Below are positions 1-9,249 of a DNA stretch of 52,526 bases, piece after piece. The position numbers were made by a program, and so were the translations under genes. The stretch's first letter is position 1. Every line of letters begins with the position of its first letter. The notes under the pieces were generated by a model, which was not told the DNA's origin, did no database searches, and saw nothing but the letters and a program-made list of their open reading frames with translations. Source of the DNA: Neisseria meningitidis (GTDB lineage: Bacteria > Pseudomonadota > Gammaproteobacteria > Burkholderiales > Neisseriaceae); assembly GCA_923184405.1 (NCBI GenBank), contig OV299793.1, positions 331,900 through 384,425 of the forward strand. Reading direction: 5' to 3'.

Positions 1-28
1 GTATGCTTCGGTCAGTTGCAGCATTGCT
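1..28 (+). other. Nanopore sequencing-adapter-like sequence
   Basis: The first 28 bases closely resemble the top strand of the Oxford Nanopore ligation adapter as I remember it (core CTTCGTTCAGTTACGTATTGC). The window has CTTCGGTCAGTTGCAGCATTGC, a few mismatches away. The reverse complement of the same adapter lies at 52357-52385, so the two copies face outwards from one long insert. Neisseria has no known element of this sequence. Inference: untrimmed adapter. Confidence 0.75.
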
Positions 29-97
29 TGATGTCTGACAAATGCGGATCAGGCTTGGATATTATAGAGGATTCTTTAACGCCGTCAAAAGAACAAT

Positions 98-545
98 ATG
101 GCTGTCTTCCACTTTCAGCCACTTATCAGACCATGCGGCGCGCTTGCTGCGTTCGATTATTTTGGGTATCAGCGGCGCGTGCTGATGAAGGACGGGAACG
201 ATAGACCGCGGCGCGTGGAACAAAATCTGCCGCCGCTGTCTTGGGGCGGCAGCAGCGATTCGAACGGCATGTGGGTGCAGGAGGCGGTGCAGCCGGAGGC
301 GACTCAGCAGCGGACGATGCTGGCGCGTTCGGGTATGGCGCGGGACGGTGCCCGAATCACGGAAAAATATGGCGGCGAAGCGATTTGCGGCATTGCGTGC
401 CGACCCGGTCGGTTCATGTTTTGGTCGGCGGCGACGGCCTGGCGCGCAGTACAGTTTTTACCGACAAAGACAGCGAGCTGTCTGGTCGCTTTGGAAAGAA
501 AGGCGGCATATGGCGGCGGTCGGCTGAGGCGGATAGGTACGTATT
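98..545 (+). pseudogene. M23-family murein endopeptidase, N-terminal fragment
   Basis: This is the N-terminal third of a Neisseria M23 peptidase that trims peptidoglycan cross-links in the periplasm. ATG at 98 begins MAVF. The recognisable stretch RRVEQNLPPLSWGGS follows, then WVQEAVQP, then LARSGMARD, then RITEKYGGEA. Reading needs several frame changes, for example SVHVLVGGDG lies in another frame. Coding similarity stops near 545, where unrelated CpG-poor DNA begins. The C-terminal catalytic part resumes near 972. About 170 central residues are missing compared with the family length of about 430. The simplest explanation is a chimeric join, not a natural deletion. Confidence 0.75.
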
Positions 546-559
546 GCCTAGCAATATCT

Positions 560-970
560 TTTCACTCCTTCAGAGAAGCAAGCAACAATAGTCTCTTGCT
601 TGATGTCTCAAACATGACTCAGGTGCCTGTCCACTGGGCCACATGTCAGTTTCTCCACTGGTTGCCCCATTGAAGACCTTCTCCTAGGCTGGAGTTAAAG
701 AAAATGCTTCAACTTTCCCAACAAAAATCTTCTTCTAATCTCTATTTAACCCTTTTATAACCTTGATGGCTGAAGAGGAAGAGAAATCCAAAACTGGCTT
801 TAAACACCTCCTTTTTCAAGCCTGCATGGCAGTCTCATACCTCATACTTTGTAGTGTCAACAGAAAACCACAAACGTAAAGACTAAGAATTGCTAATAAA
901 ACTTACGATGAAAATCCTTAACAAAATACCAGGAACTGGTAATCAACAGCAAAACCACAAAGAATACACA
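560..970. other. CpG-depleted foreign segment, probably mammalian
   Basis: This stretch contains no uptake signal, no Neisseria coding similarity and almost no CpG: none that I can see between about 560 and 870, against a very high CpG density on both sides. The texture is that of vertebrate intergenic DNA. It replaces the middle of the M23 peptidase gene. A short palindromic stretch around 536-560 (TACGTATTGC followed by TAGCAATA) resembles two abutting adapter ends. Inference: host DNA joined to bacterial DNA during library preparation or assembly. Confidence 0.6.
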
Positions 971-971
971 C

Positions 972-1442
972 ACCTGTGATCCACGTTCGGATAACGAAGC
1001 GCACCATCCTGCACACATGGCGGCTGCACACGGGCATCGATTATGCAGCACCGCAGGGCACGATGCTCAGGGGTTCCGCCGACGGCGTGATTACCTTTAA
1101 AGGCCGGAAGGGGCGGATACGGCAACGCGGTGATGATACGCCACGCCAACGGAGTGGAAACGCTGCACGCGCACTTGAGCGCGTTTGCGCAGACAGAAGG
1201 CAATGTGCGCGGCGGCGAGGTTCATCTGGTTTTGTCAGTTCGACCGGGCGTTCGACCGGGCCGCACCTGCATTACGAGGCGCGCATCAACGGGCAGCCCG
1301 TTAATCCTGTTTCGGTCGCATTGCCGACACCCGAATTGACGCAGGCGGACAAGGCGGCGTTTGCCGCGCAGAAACAGAAAGAGGACGCACTGCTTGCGCG
1401 CTTGCGCGGCATACTCGGGCTACCGTGTCGCAATCGGATTGA
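972..1442 (+). pseudogene. M23-family murein endopeptidase, C-terminal catalytic fragment
   Basis: This is the lysostaphin-type zinc peptidase domain. The metal-binding motif HTGIDYAAPQG gives the HxxxD signature and GPHLHYEARING gives HxH. The tail continues NPVSVALPTPELTQADKAAF and ends in TVSQSD at a TGA at 1440-1442. Two frameshifts are visible, one near 1110 (the GRKGGYGN region) and one near 1225 (GGEVIGFV), plus one near the end. It belongs with the fragment at 98-545; the middle of the protein is absent. An uptake-signal hairpin follows 26 bases downstream. Confidence 0.8.
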
Positions 1443-1467
1443 AGTTTTGAACAAATGACGAAAACAA

Positions 1468-1505
1468 AGCCGTCTGAAAACCTGCAACAGGTTTTCAGAC
1501 GGCAT
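1468..1505 (+). terminator. Uptake-signal inverted-repeat terminator
   Basis: GCCGTCTGAAAACCTG and CAGGTTTTCAGACGGC form a long perfect hairpin directly after the peptidase stop. In Neisseria such paired uptake sequences serve as both transformation signal and terminator. Confidence 0.85.
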
Positions 1506-1662
1506 TGATAGTGGATTAACAAAAACCAGTACGTCGTAGCCTCGCCTTAGCTCAAAGAGAACGATTCTCTAAGATGCTGAAGCACCAAGTGAATCGGTTC
1601 CGTACTATTTGTACCGGCTGCGGCTTCGTCGAGTCGTCCGGAAATTTGTCAATGCACCATAC
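1506..1662. repeat. Correia repeat enclosed element
   Basis: The left end is TGATAGTGGATTAAC. The internal motifs CTCGCCTTAGCTCAAAGAG, GAACGATTCTCTAA and GCTGAAGCACCAAGTGAATC are diagnostic. The right end is degraded (AATGCACCATAC in place of TTAATCCACTATA). These elements are small mobile miniature repeats that can supply promoters, IHF sites and RNase III sites. Confidence 0.85.
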
Positions 1663-1689
1663 AGACGATTAAAATAAAGCTAAGCCTGT

Positions 1690-2040
1690 AGCAAGCACTG
1701 GCGTCACTCCTGCACCGCCGGGAATCCGAAACACCACAGTATGGAAACCCATCCACTGTCATTCCCGCGAAAGCGGCAATCTAAAATACAAGGCGGCAGG
1801 AGCTCATAGGAATTGACCGCAACCCAACGTACTGGAATCCCACTTGCGCTGGAATATCGAATCAATAGGAATCCGATTAATCCGTTCCGACAGTGTATGC
1901 AGATAAAAGAAAACACAACAGTACCGATCTCAAGGCAGGGCTGTTTGACGCGCAGAAACCAACCAGGACGCGGGCGGTCTTGCGCCTATTTGGGCTTGCA
2001 GCGGCATAAGTTACCGCGTCAGCAGATTCAGAATCAAGCC
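1690..2040. repeat. NIME / dRS3-type intergenic mosaic repeat
   Basis: Paired copies of the dRS3 core occur here: GTCATTCCCGCGAAAGCGG near 1757, then a related GGAATCCCACTTGCGCTGGAAT. They flank an RS-type spacer containing CAAGGCGGCAGGAG and CCGCAACCCAACGTACTGG. This is the usual architecture of neisserial intergenic mosaic elements. No gene is supported. The block from the terminator at 1468 to here is repeated with many errors at 2040-2610. Confidence 0.65.
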
Positions 2041-2610
2041 TTGAGCCAAGCGACGAAAACAATGCAGACCGAAAACCTGCGGAAGTTCAGAACAAATAAT
2101 CAACAAAAGCACCAGTGCACTGCCACTTAGCTCAAAGACAACGATACATCTCTAACGACGCATGGATAGGCACCAAGTGAATAGACACCAGACGTAGGTA
2201 TTCTACTGACTGCGGCATCATCGCTTGATCAAATTTGAGTAATCATCACCACACAGTACCACAAAAAAATCAAAAACAAGAGAAACAAACCACCCCATCA
2301 TACCCGTAACCGTAACGAAGTACAACACCACGGCACGACCCATCACCGTCATTCCCGCAGCAGTGATCTAATACAATGCGGTAGGAGTTATGGAAATGAC
2401 TGAAGCCCAACGTACCGGATTCCGCTTTGCGGGAATGACCGTGGGCGGGAATCGGATTTATCGAACCGCGGTGTTGCAAATAAAAGCCCAACCGTCGATT
2501 CGGCAGGGCTGTTTTACGGATTTGCAGCGTACGGCATTTCAGGAGCATGCGCCTGGAACGTTTGCAGGGTTAAGTCAGATTGGCGTCATTACAGATTCAG
2601 AATCACACCA
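2040..2610. repeat. Degraded direct copy of 1440-2040
   Basis: The order of landmarks in 1440-2040 recurs here: the GACGAAAACAA start, the terminator region, the Correia motifs (TTAGCTCAAAGACAACGAT, GGCACCAAGTGAATAG), the dRS3 block (CGTCATTCCCGCAGC, GCCCAACGTACCGGATTC), GGCAGGGCTGTTTTACG, and finally ACAGATTCAGAATCACACC. Substitutions and indels are scattered evenly through the copy, including in the Correia arms. That is more like a raw-read echo than an evolved duplication. Confidence 0.65.
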
Positions 2611-2619
2611 GAGACGAGC

Positions 2620-3235
2620 AGGAAAAACAGACCGCAGACGGCGGTATGAACAGGAAATCGACAAAGCGATGCCAGCCAGTTTACCGCCAGAAATTCATCG
2701 CTGCGTGGCGTAAAGGCGAACAGCAAAAAAACTAACGTGAAAGTGCATTGCCGATGACAGTTCATGCAGTCGGTGCAATCCACCACGAATGAACGACTGA
2801 AATATATTGAAGCACAAAATATCAAGCTGACGTGTTCGAACAAGCGCGTACGCGCCAAAGCTGGCCAACGCGATGCTTCACCCGACAAAAGTAGCGAATT
2901 AGGATGAATGCGCCCAAGCCTGTCCAACTGCCGGTGATGTGGAACAAAACGCAAAAGACGTACGAAGCAAGGGCCGGAAACATCAGCCCAAAGATAATCC
3001 GCCATGAAGATGCGAACCCAAAATGCAGGAAAATCGACGGGGTGGCAGAAGATGAAGAGGAAAAGACTAAGAGCTGTGCTTGCCGAAAATTTTGAAGGGA
3101 ACTGCACCGGATGTAGATGGCGGCGATGATAAGGATGAAGAACAAGGAGCAGAGGCTGATGAACTCTGCGGCAGGCGAATGCGTACGCAAAAATCTTGTC
3201 AGGAAGTATGTTGTAGACGGCATATCGTATCAGGC
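2620..3235 (-). pseudogene. Integral membrane protein, degraded, unidentified
   Basis: Read right to left, hydrophobic segments appear alternately in two frames. An uptake-signal-like start near 3222 leads to LCSLFFILIIAAIYI, then FGFASSWRIIFGLMFPALA, SYVFCVLFHITGSWTGLGAFIL, and later TFTLVFLLFAF and GLFFLLVSGVILNL. This pattern suggests about six membrane spans in a protein of roughly 190-200 residues. I do not recognise the family. It sits just downstream of queF on the same strand, which could suggest a shared transcript. At least three frameshifts prevent a continuous reading. Confidence 0.5.
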
Positions 3236-3265
3236 GAATAGCCGGTCAGATATAAGGATTTTTGA

Positions 3266-3757
3266 TTACCCGTAAGCGACAAGCGTTTACGCGCCAATGT
3301 TTCGGAACTGCGGGCTCCGCTTGCCCACGCAATTGGCGAAAAGATGAACGGCGATGCCCCCGCGCGCGGTGGGAACTCACCAAAACTACCGACGAAGTAT
3401 TCTCCGAATCCATCAGGGCAACGAGGGCCTTTCACGACAATGTTGACGCAGTCCTCCTTAAAAATAAACGTGGCTACGAAAGCTGAGGAAGAGTGTACAG
3501 GGATTTCAGCCACCAGCTTTCACGCACGTGAATGCGGAACGGAGGCGAATGGTAGAGAATGGCGAACTCGGCCCGCCCATCAGGCAGAGGAGCTGGTGAA
3601 CTCGTCTGGGCAGACACGAATTTGACGAAAAAGATCGTTGTCAGGATGTTTGTTGTCGAATGCTTCGAGAATTTCAGGCGCCCAAAGCAGACGGATATCA
3701 GGTGTTTGATTACCCAAAAGCGAGATGCCTTGCAGCACCTCGGTATATGTGGGACAT
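3266..3757 (-). pseudogene. queF: QueF, NADPH-dependent 7-cyano-7-deazaguanine reductase
   Basis: QueF reduces preQ0 to preQ1 in the cytoplasm, a step in making the tRNA base queuosine. From ATG at 3757 the N-terminus reads EVLQGISLLGNQ, then APEILEAFDNKHPDND, and (V)CPDEFTS corresponds to the catalytic-Cys motif FVCPEFTS. Further along are KEDCVNIV, then FGEYFVGSFGEFPPRAG, and finally LARKRL. The usual length is about 157 residues. Substitutions and frameshifts are dense, so the open frame is lost several times. Essential motifs are still recognisable, which suggests poor base calls, not long-term decay. Confidence 0.75.
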
Positions 3758-4012
3758 AGGTTTCCCTTAGTTTTTCCAGTGTAGGAGGTTAAACCACGGG
3801 GCGACGTCAATGAAGATAAGCGGCGGTATCTGTAACCATCCCTGCCCGTAAAGCGGTTATCCGATTATTTTGAACATAAATGAATGTTGCGAACGCGGAT
3901 TATTGGAAAATTCATTAAATCATTAACTTGATTAGCTTGCCAGGGAATTCGAAGGATAATCTGTGCTGATGGCTTCATTTATATCGTATTAAAAATATTC
4001 GGAATTGGAATA

Positions 4013-5181
4013 ATGGCAACACACGGAGACGAAGTGAAAATTCAAAACAGACAAGAAGCCGATAGCGCAAAGCCAAACGCAAACGCTGCCTGACGGCATT
4101 GACGCTGCTGTTCGCGCTTGCCGCCGCAGCCGCCGGGTCGACGTTTTTTTATGGTGGCAGCACGAAGAGGAAACGGAAGACGCTTATGTTGCCGGACGCG
4201 TGGTTCAGGTTACGCCGCAAAAGGGCGGTACGGTGCGGAAGGTTTTGCACGACGATACGGATGCCGTGAAAAAGGCGACGTGCTGGCGGTATTGGACGAC
4301 GATAATGATGTGCTGGCTTACGAGCGGGCAAAAACGAGCTGATTCAGGCGGTGCGGCAAAACCGTTAAGAAAATGCCGCCACTTCGCAGGCGGGGGCGCA
4401 GGTTGCCTTGCGCCGGGCGGATTTGGCACGCGCGCAGGATGATTTGCGCCGCTGGCCTGCTTTGGCGGAATCGGGCGCGGTGTCCGCCGAAGAGCTGGCA
4501 CACGCCCGTGCGGCAGTGTCTCAGGCTCAGGCGGCAGTTAAGGCGGCTTTGGCGGAAGAATCTTCGGCGCGTGCGGCTTTGGGCGGTCAGGTTTCTTTGC
4601 GCGAACAGCTGGCGGTTCAGACGGCAATCGGCAGGTTGAAAGATGCGTGGTTGAACCTTCAGCGGACGCAAATCCGCGCGCCGACGGACGGTCAGGTGGC
4701 GAAGCGTTCGGTGCAGGTCGGGCAGCAGGTGGCGGCAGGCGCGCCGCTGATGGCGGTGGTGCCGCTGTCGGATGTGTGGGTGGATGCTAATTTTAAAGAG
4801 ACGCAGTTGCGGCATATGAAAATCGGACAGCCTGCCGAGCTGGTGTCCGATTTGTACGGCAAACAAATTGTTTATCGCGGCAGGGTGGCAGGTTTTTCGG
4901 CAGGTACGGGCAGCGCGTTTTCGCTGATTCCGGCGCAAAACGCAACGGGCAACTGGATTAAAGTGGTGCAGCGCGTCCCCGTCCGTATCGTGCTGAACCG
5001 CGAAGATGTGGACAGGCATCCGTTGCGTATCGGTTTGTCGATGACGGTTAAAGTGGATACTTCCGCCGCAGGCGCGCCTGTTTCAAAAACGCCGGGTGCG
5101 GCATTGCCGGAAATGGAAAGTACCGACTGGTCGGAAGTCGATCGGACGGTCGATGAAATCCTCGGGCAATCCGCGCCCTGA
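4013..5181 (+). pseudogene. farA: FarA, membrane-fusion subunit of fatty-acid efflux pump
   Basis: FarA is the periplasmic adaptor (EmrA/HlyD family) of the FarA-FarB-MtrE pump that exports long-chain antibacterial fatty acids. The predicted start at 4013 is followed by a stop after about 26 codons because of an indel near 4085. Matching frames then carry QHEEETEDAYVAGRV, VVQVTPQKGGTVRK and DVLAVLDDDNDVLAYERAK (the lipoyl-like half-motif). From 4408 to the TGA at 5179-5181 the frame is intact. It covers a coiled coil rich in Ala/Arg/Glu (RADLARAQDDLRR to ARAALGGQ), RAPTDGQVAKRSVQVGQQV and the beta-barrel DVWVDANFKETQLR. Length fits the usual ~390 residues. The stop codon overlaps an uptake signal, and farB follows 23 bases later. 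Confidence 0.9.
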
Positions 5182-5204
5182 TGCCGTCTGAAACGGAGGA
5201 CACA

Positions 5205-6728
5205 ATGGATTATCCACCGCTTAAGGGTGCGGCATTGGCGTGGGTTACGCTGTCTTTGGGGCTTGCCGTATTTATGGAAGTTTTAGATACGACTATCGCC
5301 AATGTCGCCGTTCCCGTCATCGCTTGCAACCTCGGTGCGGCAACCACGCAGGGGACGTGGGTCATTACTTCTTTTGCTGTGGCAAACGCCGTTTCCGTGC
5401 CGTTAACGGGCTTTTTGGCAAAACGTATCGGCGAGGTCAAATTGTTTACCGCCGCCGCTGTCGGTTTCGTCATCACATCGTGGCTGTGCGGTATTGCCCC
5501 CAACCTTCAGTCGCTGGTTGTTTTCCGCATCTTGCAGGGCTTTATCGCCGGGCCGCTGATTCCCTGTCGCAAAGCCTGTTAATGGCATCCTATCCGCCCG
5601 CAAAACGGACGCTGGCACTGGCATTGTGGGCAATGACCGTCGTTGTCGCCCCTGTTCTCGGGCCGATACTCGGCGGTTGGATTTCCGGAAACTGGCATTG
5701 GGGTTGGATTTTCTTCATTAATATCCCTATCGGTATCATATCGGCATGGATTACATGGAAACATTTGAAATATCGGGAAACGGAAACCGTTAAAATGCCG
5801 ACCGACTATGTCGGGCTTACATTGATGGTAGTCGGTATCGGCGCGTTACAGATGATGCTGGACAGGGGGAAGGAACTCGACTGGTTCGCCTCTGGAGAAA
5901 TCATTACCTTGGGCGTAGTCGCACTGGTGTGTTTGTCGTATTTTATTGTTTGGGAATTGGGAGAAAAATATCCGATTGTCGATTTATCGCTGTTTAAAGA
6001 TCGGAATTTTACCGTCGGCGTAATTGCTACATCATTGGGTTTTATGGTGTATATGGGGACGCTGACCCTGCTGCCGTTAGTGTTGCAGACCAACCTGGGC
6101 CATACTCCACGTGGGCGGGGCTTGCCGCCGCACCTGTCGGCATCCTGCCCGTCTTCCTGTCTCCGTTAATCGGCAGGTTCGGCAATAAAATCGATATGCG
6201 CCTGCTCGTAACCGCCAGCTTCCTGACCTTTGCCTTTACTTTCTATTGGCGCACCGATTTTATGCCGACATGGATATCGGCAACGTCATCCGCCGCAGTT
6301 TTGGCAGGGGGCAGGCGTTGCCATGTTCTTCCTGCCGCTGACCACCATCACACTGTCGCACATGAAGTGGCGGACAGATTGCTGCCGCAGGCAGCCTGTC
6401 GAATTTCTTGCGCGTGCTGATGGGCGGTGTCGGCGTATCCGTCGTCAGCACCCTGTGGGAACGGCGCGAAGCGTTGCACCATACACGCTTTGCCGAACAC
6501 ATCACGCCCTATTCCGCAACATTGCACGAAACGGCCGCTCATTTGTCCCAGCACGGCGTTTCCGACATTCAAACCCTAGGCATCATCAACAATACCATTA
6601 CCCAGCAGGGTTTTATTATCGGCTCGAACGAAATCTTTATGGCGGGCAGCTTGTTATTCATTATCATGATACCCGTCATATGGCTAGCAAAACCGCCGTT
6701 CCACAACGGCGGCGGCGGTGGACATTGA
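5205..6728 (+). pseudogene. farB: FarB, 14-TM drug/fatty-acid efflux transporter
   Basis: FarB is an inner-membrane MFS transporter of the EmrB/QacA 14-segment family that works with FarA. The start ATG at 5205 is preceded by GGAGG at 5196. Motif D1-like FMEVLDTTIANVAVPVI lies near residue 20 and TQGTWVITSFAVANA near 50. VVAPVLGPILGGWISG is the family motif C, and WGWIFFINIPIGIIS follows. The tail is MIPVIWLAKPPF, ending in a Gly/His-rich stretch at the TGA at 6726-6728. The frame changes near 5575, 6107 and 6300-6400, so no continuous product is encoded as written. FarR and IHF regulation is known in gonococcus; I do not claim sites here. Confidence 0.9.
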
Positions 6729-6744
6729 GGGATTTGAAAACTTG

Positions 6745-6787
6745 AAATGCCGTCTGAAAATACTGGAAATATGTTCGGACGGCATTT
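6745..6787 (+). terminator. Terminator after farAB
   Basis: AAATGCCGTCTGAA and a slightly imperfect TTCGGACGGCATTTT form a hairpin 17 bases after the farB stop. One arm is a full uptake signal. Confidence 0.8.
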
Positions 6788-6911
6788 TGAATGCAGCAGT
6801 TCCCGAAATCCGCTATAATCGCGCCCCATCTGTTTCGCACCTGCAAACGTTCCACAGATGCGACAATCGGAAGGATTATCCGCGCAAAACAGCCGTTTTT
6901 CTCTAAAACAC

Positions 6912-6941
6912 TTGAACTAACACTGTTTTTCGTGGTATAAA
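6912..6941 (+). promoter_or_regulatory. Candidate sigma-70 promoter for rpmBG
   Basis: TTGAAC at 6912-6917 and TATAAA at 6936-6941 are separated by 18 bases. This leaves a leader of about 30 bases before the rpmB ATG. This is inferred from spacing and sequence only. Confidence 0.45.
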
Positions 6942-6977
6942 TCGCGTTTTACTATTTTAGAAGTTTGGAGACTGATT

Positions 6978-7211
6978 ATGGCACGAGTTTGCAAAGTGAC
7001 CAACAAACGCCCGATGTCCGGCAACAACGTATCGCACGCCAACAACAAAACCAAACGCCGCTTTTTGCCCAACTTGCAATCACGTCGTTTTTGGGTAGAA
7101 AGTGAAAACCGCTGGGTTCGCCTGCGCGTTTCTAACGCTGCACTGCGTACCATCGACAAAGTAGGCATTGATGTCGTATTGGCTGATTTGCGTGCTCGCG
7201 GCGAAGCTTAA
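6978..7211 (+). CDS. rpmB: 50S ribosomal protein L28
   Basis: Intact 77-residue bL28, a small basic protein of the large ribosomal subunit. The start [20 protein letters not shown] is the classic L28 N-terminus and [13 protein letters not shown] follows. GGAG at 6967 serves as the ribosome-binding site. rpmG follows 27 bases later, so the two are probably co-transcribed, as in most proteobacteria. This is one of the few genes in the left half with no frame damage. Confidence 0.98.
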   Translation: MARVCKVTNKRPMSGNNVSHANNKTKRRFLPNLQSRRFWVESENRWVRLRVSNAALRTIDKVGIDVVLADLRARGEA

Positions 7212-7238
7212 TTTAAACACTTATTAAGGATTACTGCA

Positions 7239-7394
7239 ATGCGCGATAAAATCAAACTGGAATCCAGTGCAGGTACTGGTCACTTCTACACCACTACCAA
7301 AAACAAACGCACTATGCCCGGCAAACTGGAAATCAAAAAATTCGATCCGGTTGCCCGCAAACACGTAGTGTACAAAGAAACCAAACTGAAATAA
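7239..7394 (+). CDS. rpmG: 50S ribosomal protein L33
   Basis: Intact 51-residue bL33, a large-subunit protein near the E site. It begins [20 protein letters not shown] and ends [19 protein letters not shown]. There are no CXXC zinc pairs, so this is the zinc-independent form usual in Neisseria. AAGGA lies 9 bases upstream of the ATG. It is too short for a long-frame screen but the family match is unambiguous. A strong terminator follows. A scrambled second copy of its sequence lies at 7620-7797. Confidence 0.97.
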
Positions 7395-7410
7395 TTTCAG
7401 TTTGAAAGCA

Positions 7411-7440
7411 AAGCCTCCGACTGTTCGGAGGCTTTTTAAT
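7411..7440 (+). terminator. Rho-independent terminator of rpmBG
   Basis: AAGCCTCCGA, loop CTGT, TCGGAGGCTT, then a T-run: a near-perfect intrinsic terminator 17 bases after the rpmG stop. Confidence 0.95.
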
Positions 7441-7504
7441 TTTATCGTGTTTCTTTTCCGCTTGAAACATCTGCTGCATGCGAATCTGCTGCAAACCGTC
7501 TGCC

Positions 7505-7616
7505 TAGGACAGAGAACGATTCTCTAAGGTGCTGAAGCACCAAGCGAATCGGTTCCGTACTATTCGTACTGTCTGCAGCTTCGTAGCCGTGACCAGATTA
7601 ATGTTAATACACTATA
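7505..7616. repeat. Correia element, left end missing
   Basis: The internal motifs GAGAACGATTCTCTAAGG and GCTGAAGCACCAAGCGAATC and the right end TTAATACACTATAA are present. The expected left terminal repeat and the CTCGCCTTAG block are missing or unrecognisable. What follows is the degraded rpmG-like stretch. Confidence 0.75.
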
Positions 7617-7619
7617 ATA

Positions 7620-7797
7620 CAAAAATGCAGTATCAATACGCGATAAAACTGACAAATCGGCAGTATCCAACAGGTCACCAACATGGTAATCCACCACTAC
7701 CAGAAACGGGAAGACATCTAACAAGCACGCAATACTCAAACCGCCCCGGCAGATCCGCAAACGCGAAATCGTAGTGTAAAAAGAACCAAAATCAAAT
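7620..7797 (+). pseudogene. Degraded second copy of rpmG
   Basis: The order of words in rpmG recurs here with many errors. CGCGATAAAACTGA corresponds to GCGCGATAAAATCAAACTG. CACCACTACCAGAAACG corresponds to CACCACTACCAAAAACA. CGCAAACGCGAAATCGTAGTG corresponds to the codons for RKHVV, and AACCAAAATCAAATAAG corresponds to the end of the gene. No frame is open. It abuts the truncated 3' end of ubiM. A noisy duplicate created at a read junction is more likely than a real paralogue. Confidence 0.6.
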
Positions 7798-7799
7798 AA

Positions 7800-8861
7800 G
7801 TTCCGTGATGAAGCGGATGTCCGTGGAGTTTATGTTTGCTGCTGTATTTTTCCAACAATGAAGATGCTGCCGATGTCCTGACAGCGTTGTTAGGCTTCAA
7901 GTATCAGTTTTGCCATAATATCTGCGCTGGAAAGACCCAAGTTGAAGCCGTGTGCCGTAACAGGGTGCAATACCGACAGCCGCATCGCCGATCAGCGAAC
8001 TGCGTTTGCCGTAGAAACGTTTGGCAATCATACAGACAAGGGGGTAATGGTGGATGCTGCTGACCAGTTCCATGTCGCTTAGCCTACCCTTGAGTTGTGC
8101 TTTTACGCTTGCCGCCAATTCTTCGGGCGAGAAGGTTTTGAACGCTGTTGATTTTATCGGTATCGACGGTAATGACGGTATTGGTCAGATGCACTTCCAG
8201 CGGCAGCAGTGCGATGGTGCGTCCGTAATGGAAGCATTCGTAAGCGGTATGTTGGTTGCAAAGGGTAAGTTTCAGACGGCAGACGAACATGGTTCGGCTG
8301 TAATCATGCATATCGGAGGAGATACCGAGTTGTCGACGGGTTTGCGAGAAGCGGCTGTCTGCCGCCAAAAGCAGGCGTGCAGTCAGGATTTTGCCGTTAT
8401 CCAGAAATGACTTGTGCTTCGTTGTCAGATGTTATGACTTCTTTGACAACCGTATCGGTCAGAATGCTGACATTGTCGAGTTGTGATACGAGTTCACAGG
8501 CGGCGCGGCGGATATTGTGGTTGGAAATCTGATAGCCCAAACAGTCGGCAGGTTCGCCGCGCGCTTCAGTCGGTTGGAGAAAGTGGAGCTGGTAATCGGA
8601 ACGTCCGTTCAGCACTTTGCCATCGCGCAAAGGGTAGATTTCATTTTCGCGAATTTTGTCCCACATACCCAAACGCTGGATGATTTCGCGGGGAAAATGG
8701 GTCAGGGCGATTGCGCGTCCGTCATATGGAGGAAAGTGCAGAACAGTCAGTGGGCTACGTTCGATCAGGGTAACTTTCAAACCGCTGCCAGCAAGTTCGG
8801 CTTCAAAACTTAAACCCGCCGGGCATGCGCCGACGACGAGGATGTCGCTGCGTAAACTCAT
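7800..8861 (-). pseudogene. ubiM: UbiH/UbiM-family FAD monooxygenase of ubiquinone synthesis
   Basis: This flavoprotein hydroxylates the ubiquinone ring; in Neisseria one UbiM enzyme is reported to do all three hydroxylations. The start at 8861 gives MSLRSDILVVGACPAGLSF. This is the Rossmann GxGxxG motif with Gly changed to Cys (VVGAGPAG expected). Then come IERSPL, the NHNIRRAA region, LLLAADSRFSQTRRQLGI, and GKRSSLIGDAAV, the family GD motif. The frame breaks near 8400 and 8110. Past LILEA-QDIG, near 7800, the last ~45 residues are missing and the sequence switches to the rpmG echo. Confidence 0.8.
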
Positions 8862-9049
8862 AAAATATCCTTTGCATAGACGGATGCCGATGATTTCAGA
8901 CGGTATTTGTAAGGGTTAGAATGCAGTTTGAACTATCTGTAACAGATAGGCGATTATATCAAAACCCGCTGTTGAAGAAATATGCAGGGGAGGATGTATG
9001 CGGATTTTTACTTTCAGCTTAATGTGTATCAAATCGGGTGTGGGGTATG

Positions 9050-9205
9050 TATAGCGGATTAATTTTAAACCAGTACGGCGTTGACTCGCCTTAGATCAAT
9101 GAGAACGATTCTCTAAGGTGCTGAAGCACCAAGTGAATCGGTTCCAAACTATGGGGACGGTATGCGGCTTCCTCGCCATGTCCTGATTTATGTTAAGCCA
9201 CTGTA
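9050..9205. repeat. Correia repeat enclosed element (full length)
   Basis: A 156-base element running from TATAGCGGATTAA to TTAAGCCACTGTA. It contains the CTCGCCTTAGATCAATGAG, GAACGATTCTCTAAGG and GCTGAAGCACCAAGTGAATC motifs. It lies between ubiM and rpmA, whose transcripts run in the same direction. Confidence 0.9.
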
Positions 9206-9249
9206 AAAAGCCGCATCGTGAAAAGATGCGGCTTCAGGTATCGGTTGGA

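Noticed and set aside
536..560. Back-to-back adapter dimer
   Set aside because: The TACGTATTGC / TAGCAATA palindrome is suggestive but only about 10 bases per arm; not called as a separate feature.
3207..3300. Apparent second QueF N-terminus (LTGNQKSLYLTGYSP) just after the queF end
   Set aside because: The resemblance to LLGNQ...PTGYAPE covers about 15 residues only and does not continue. It could be chance or noise.
4318..5019. Long minus-strand open frame opposite farA
   Set aside because: The product is Arg/His/Gln-rich with no family features, and the plus strand carries unambiguous FarA.
4013..6728. Programmed frameshifting in farA/farB and other genes
   Set aside because: Breaks occur in almost every gene, at unrelated sequences and without slippery sites plus stem-loops. 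A sequencing cause is simpler.
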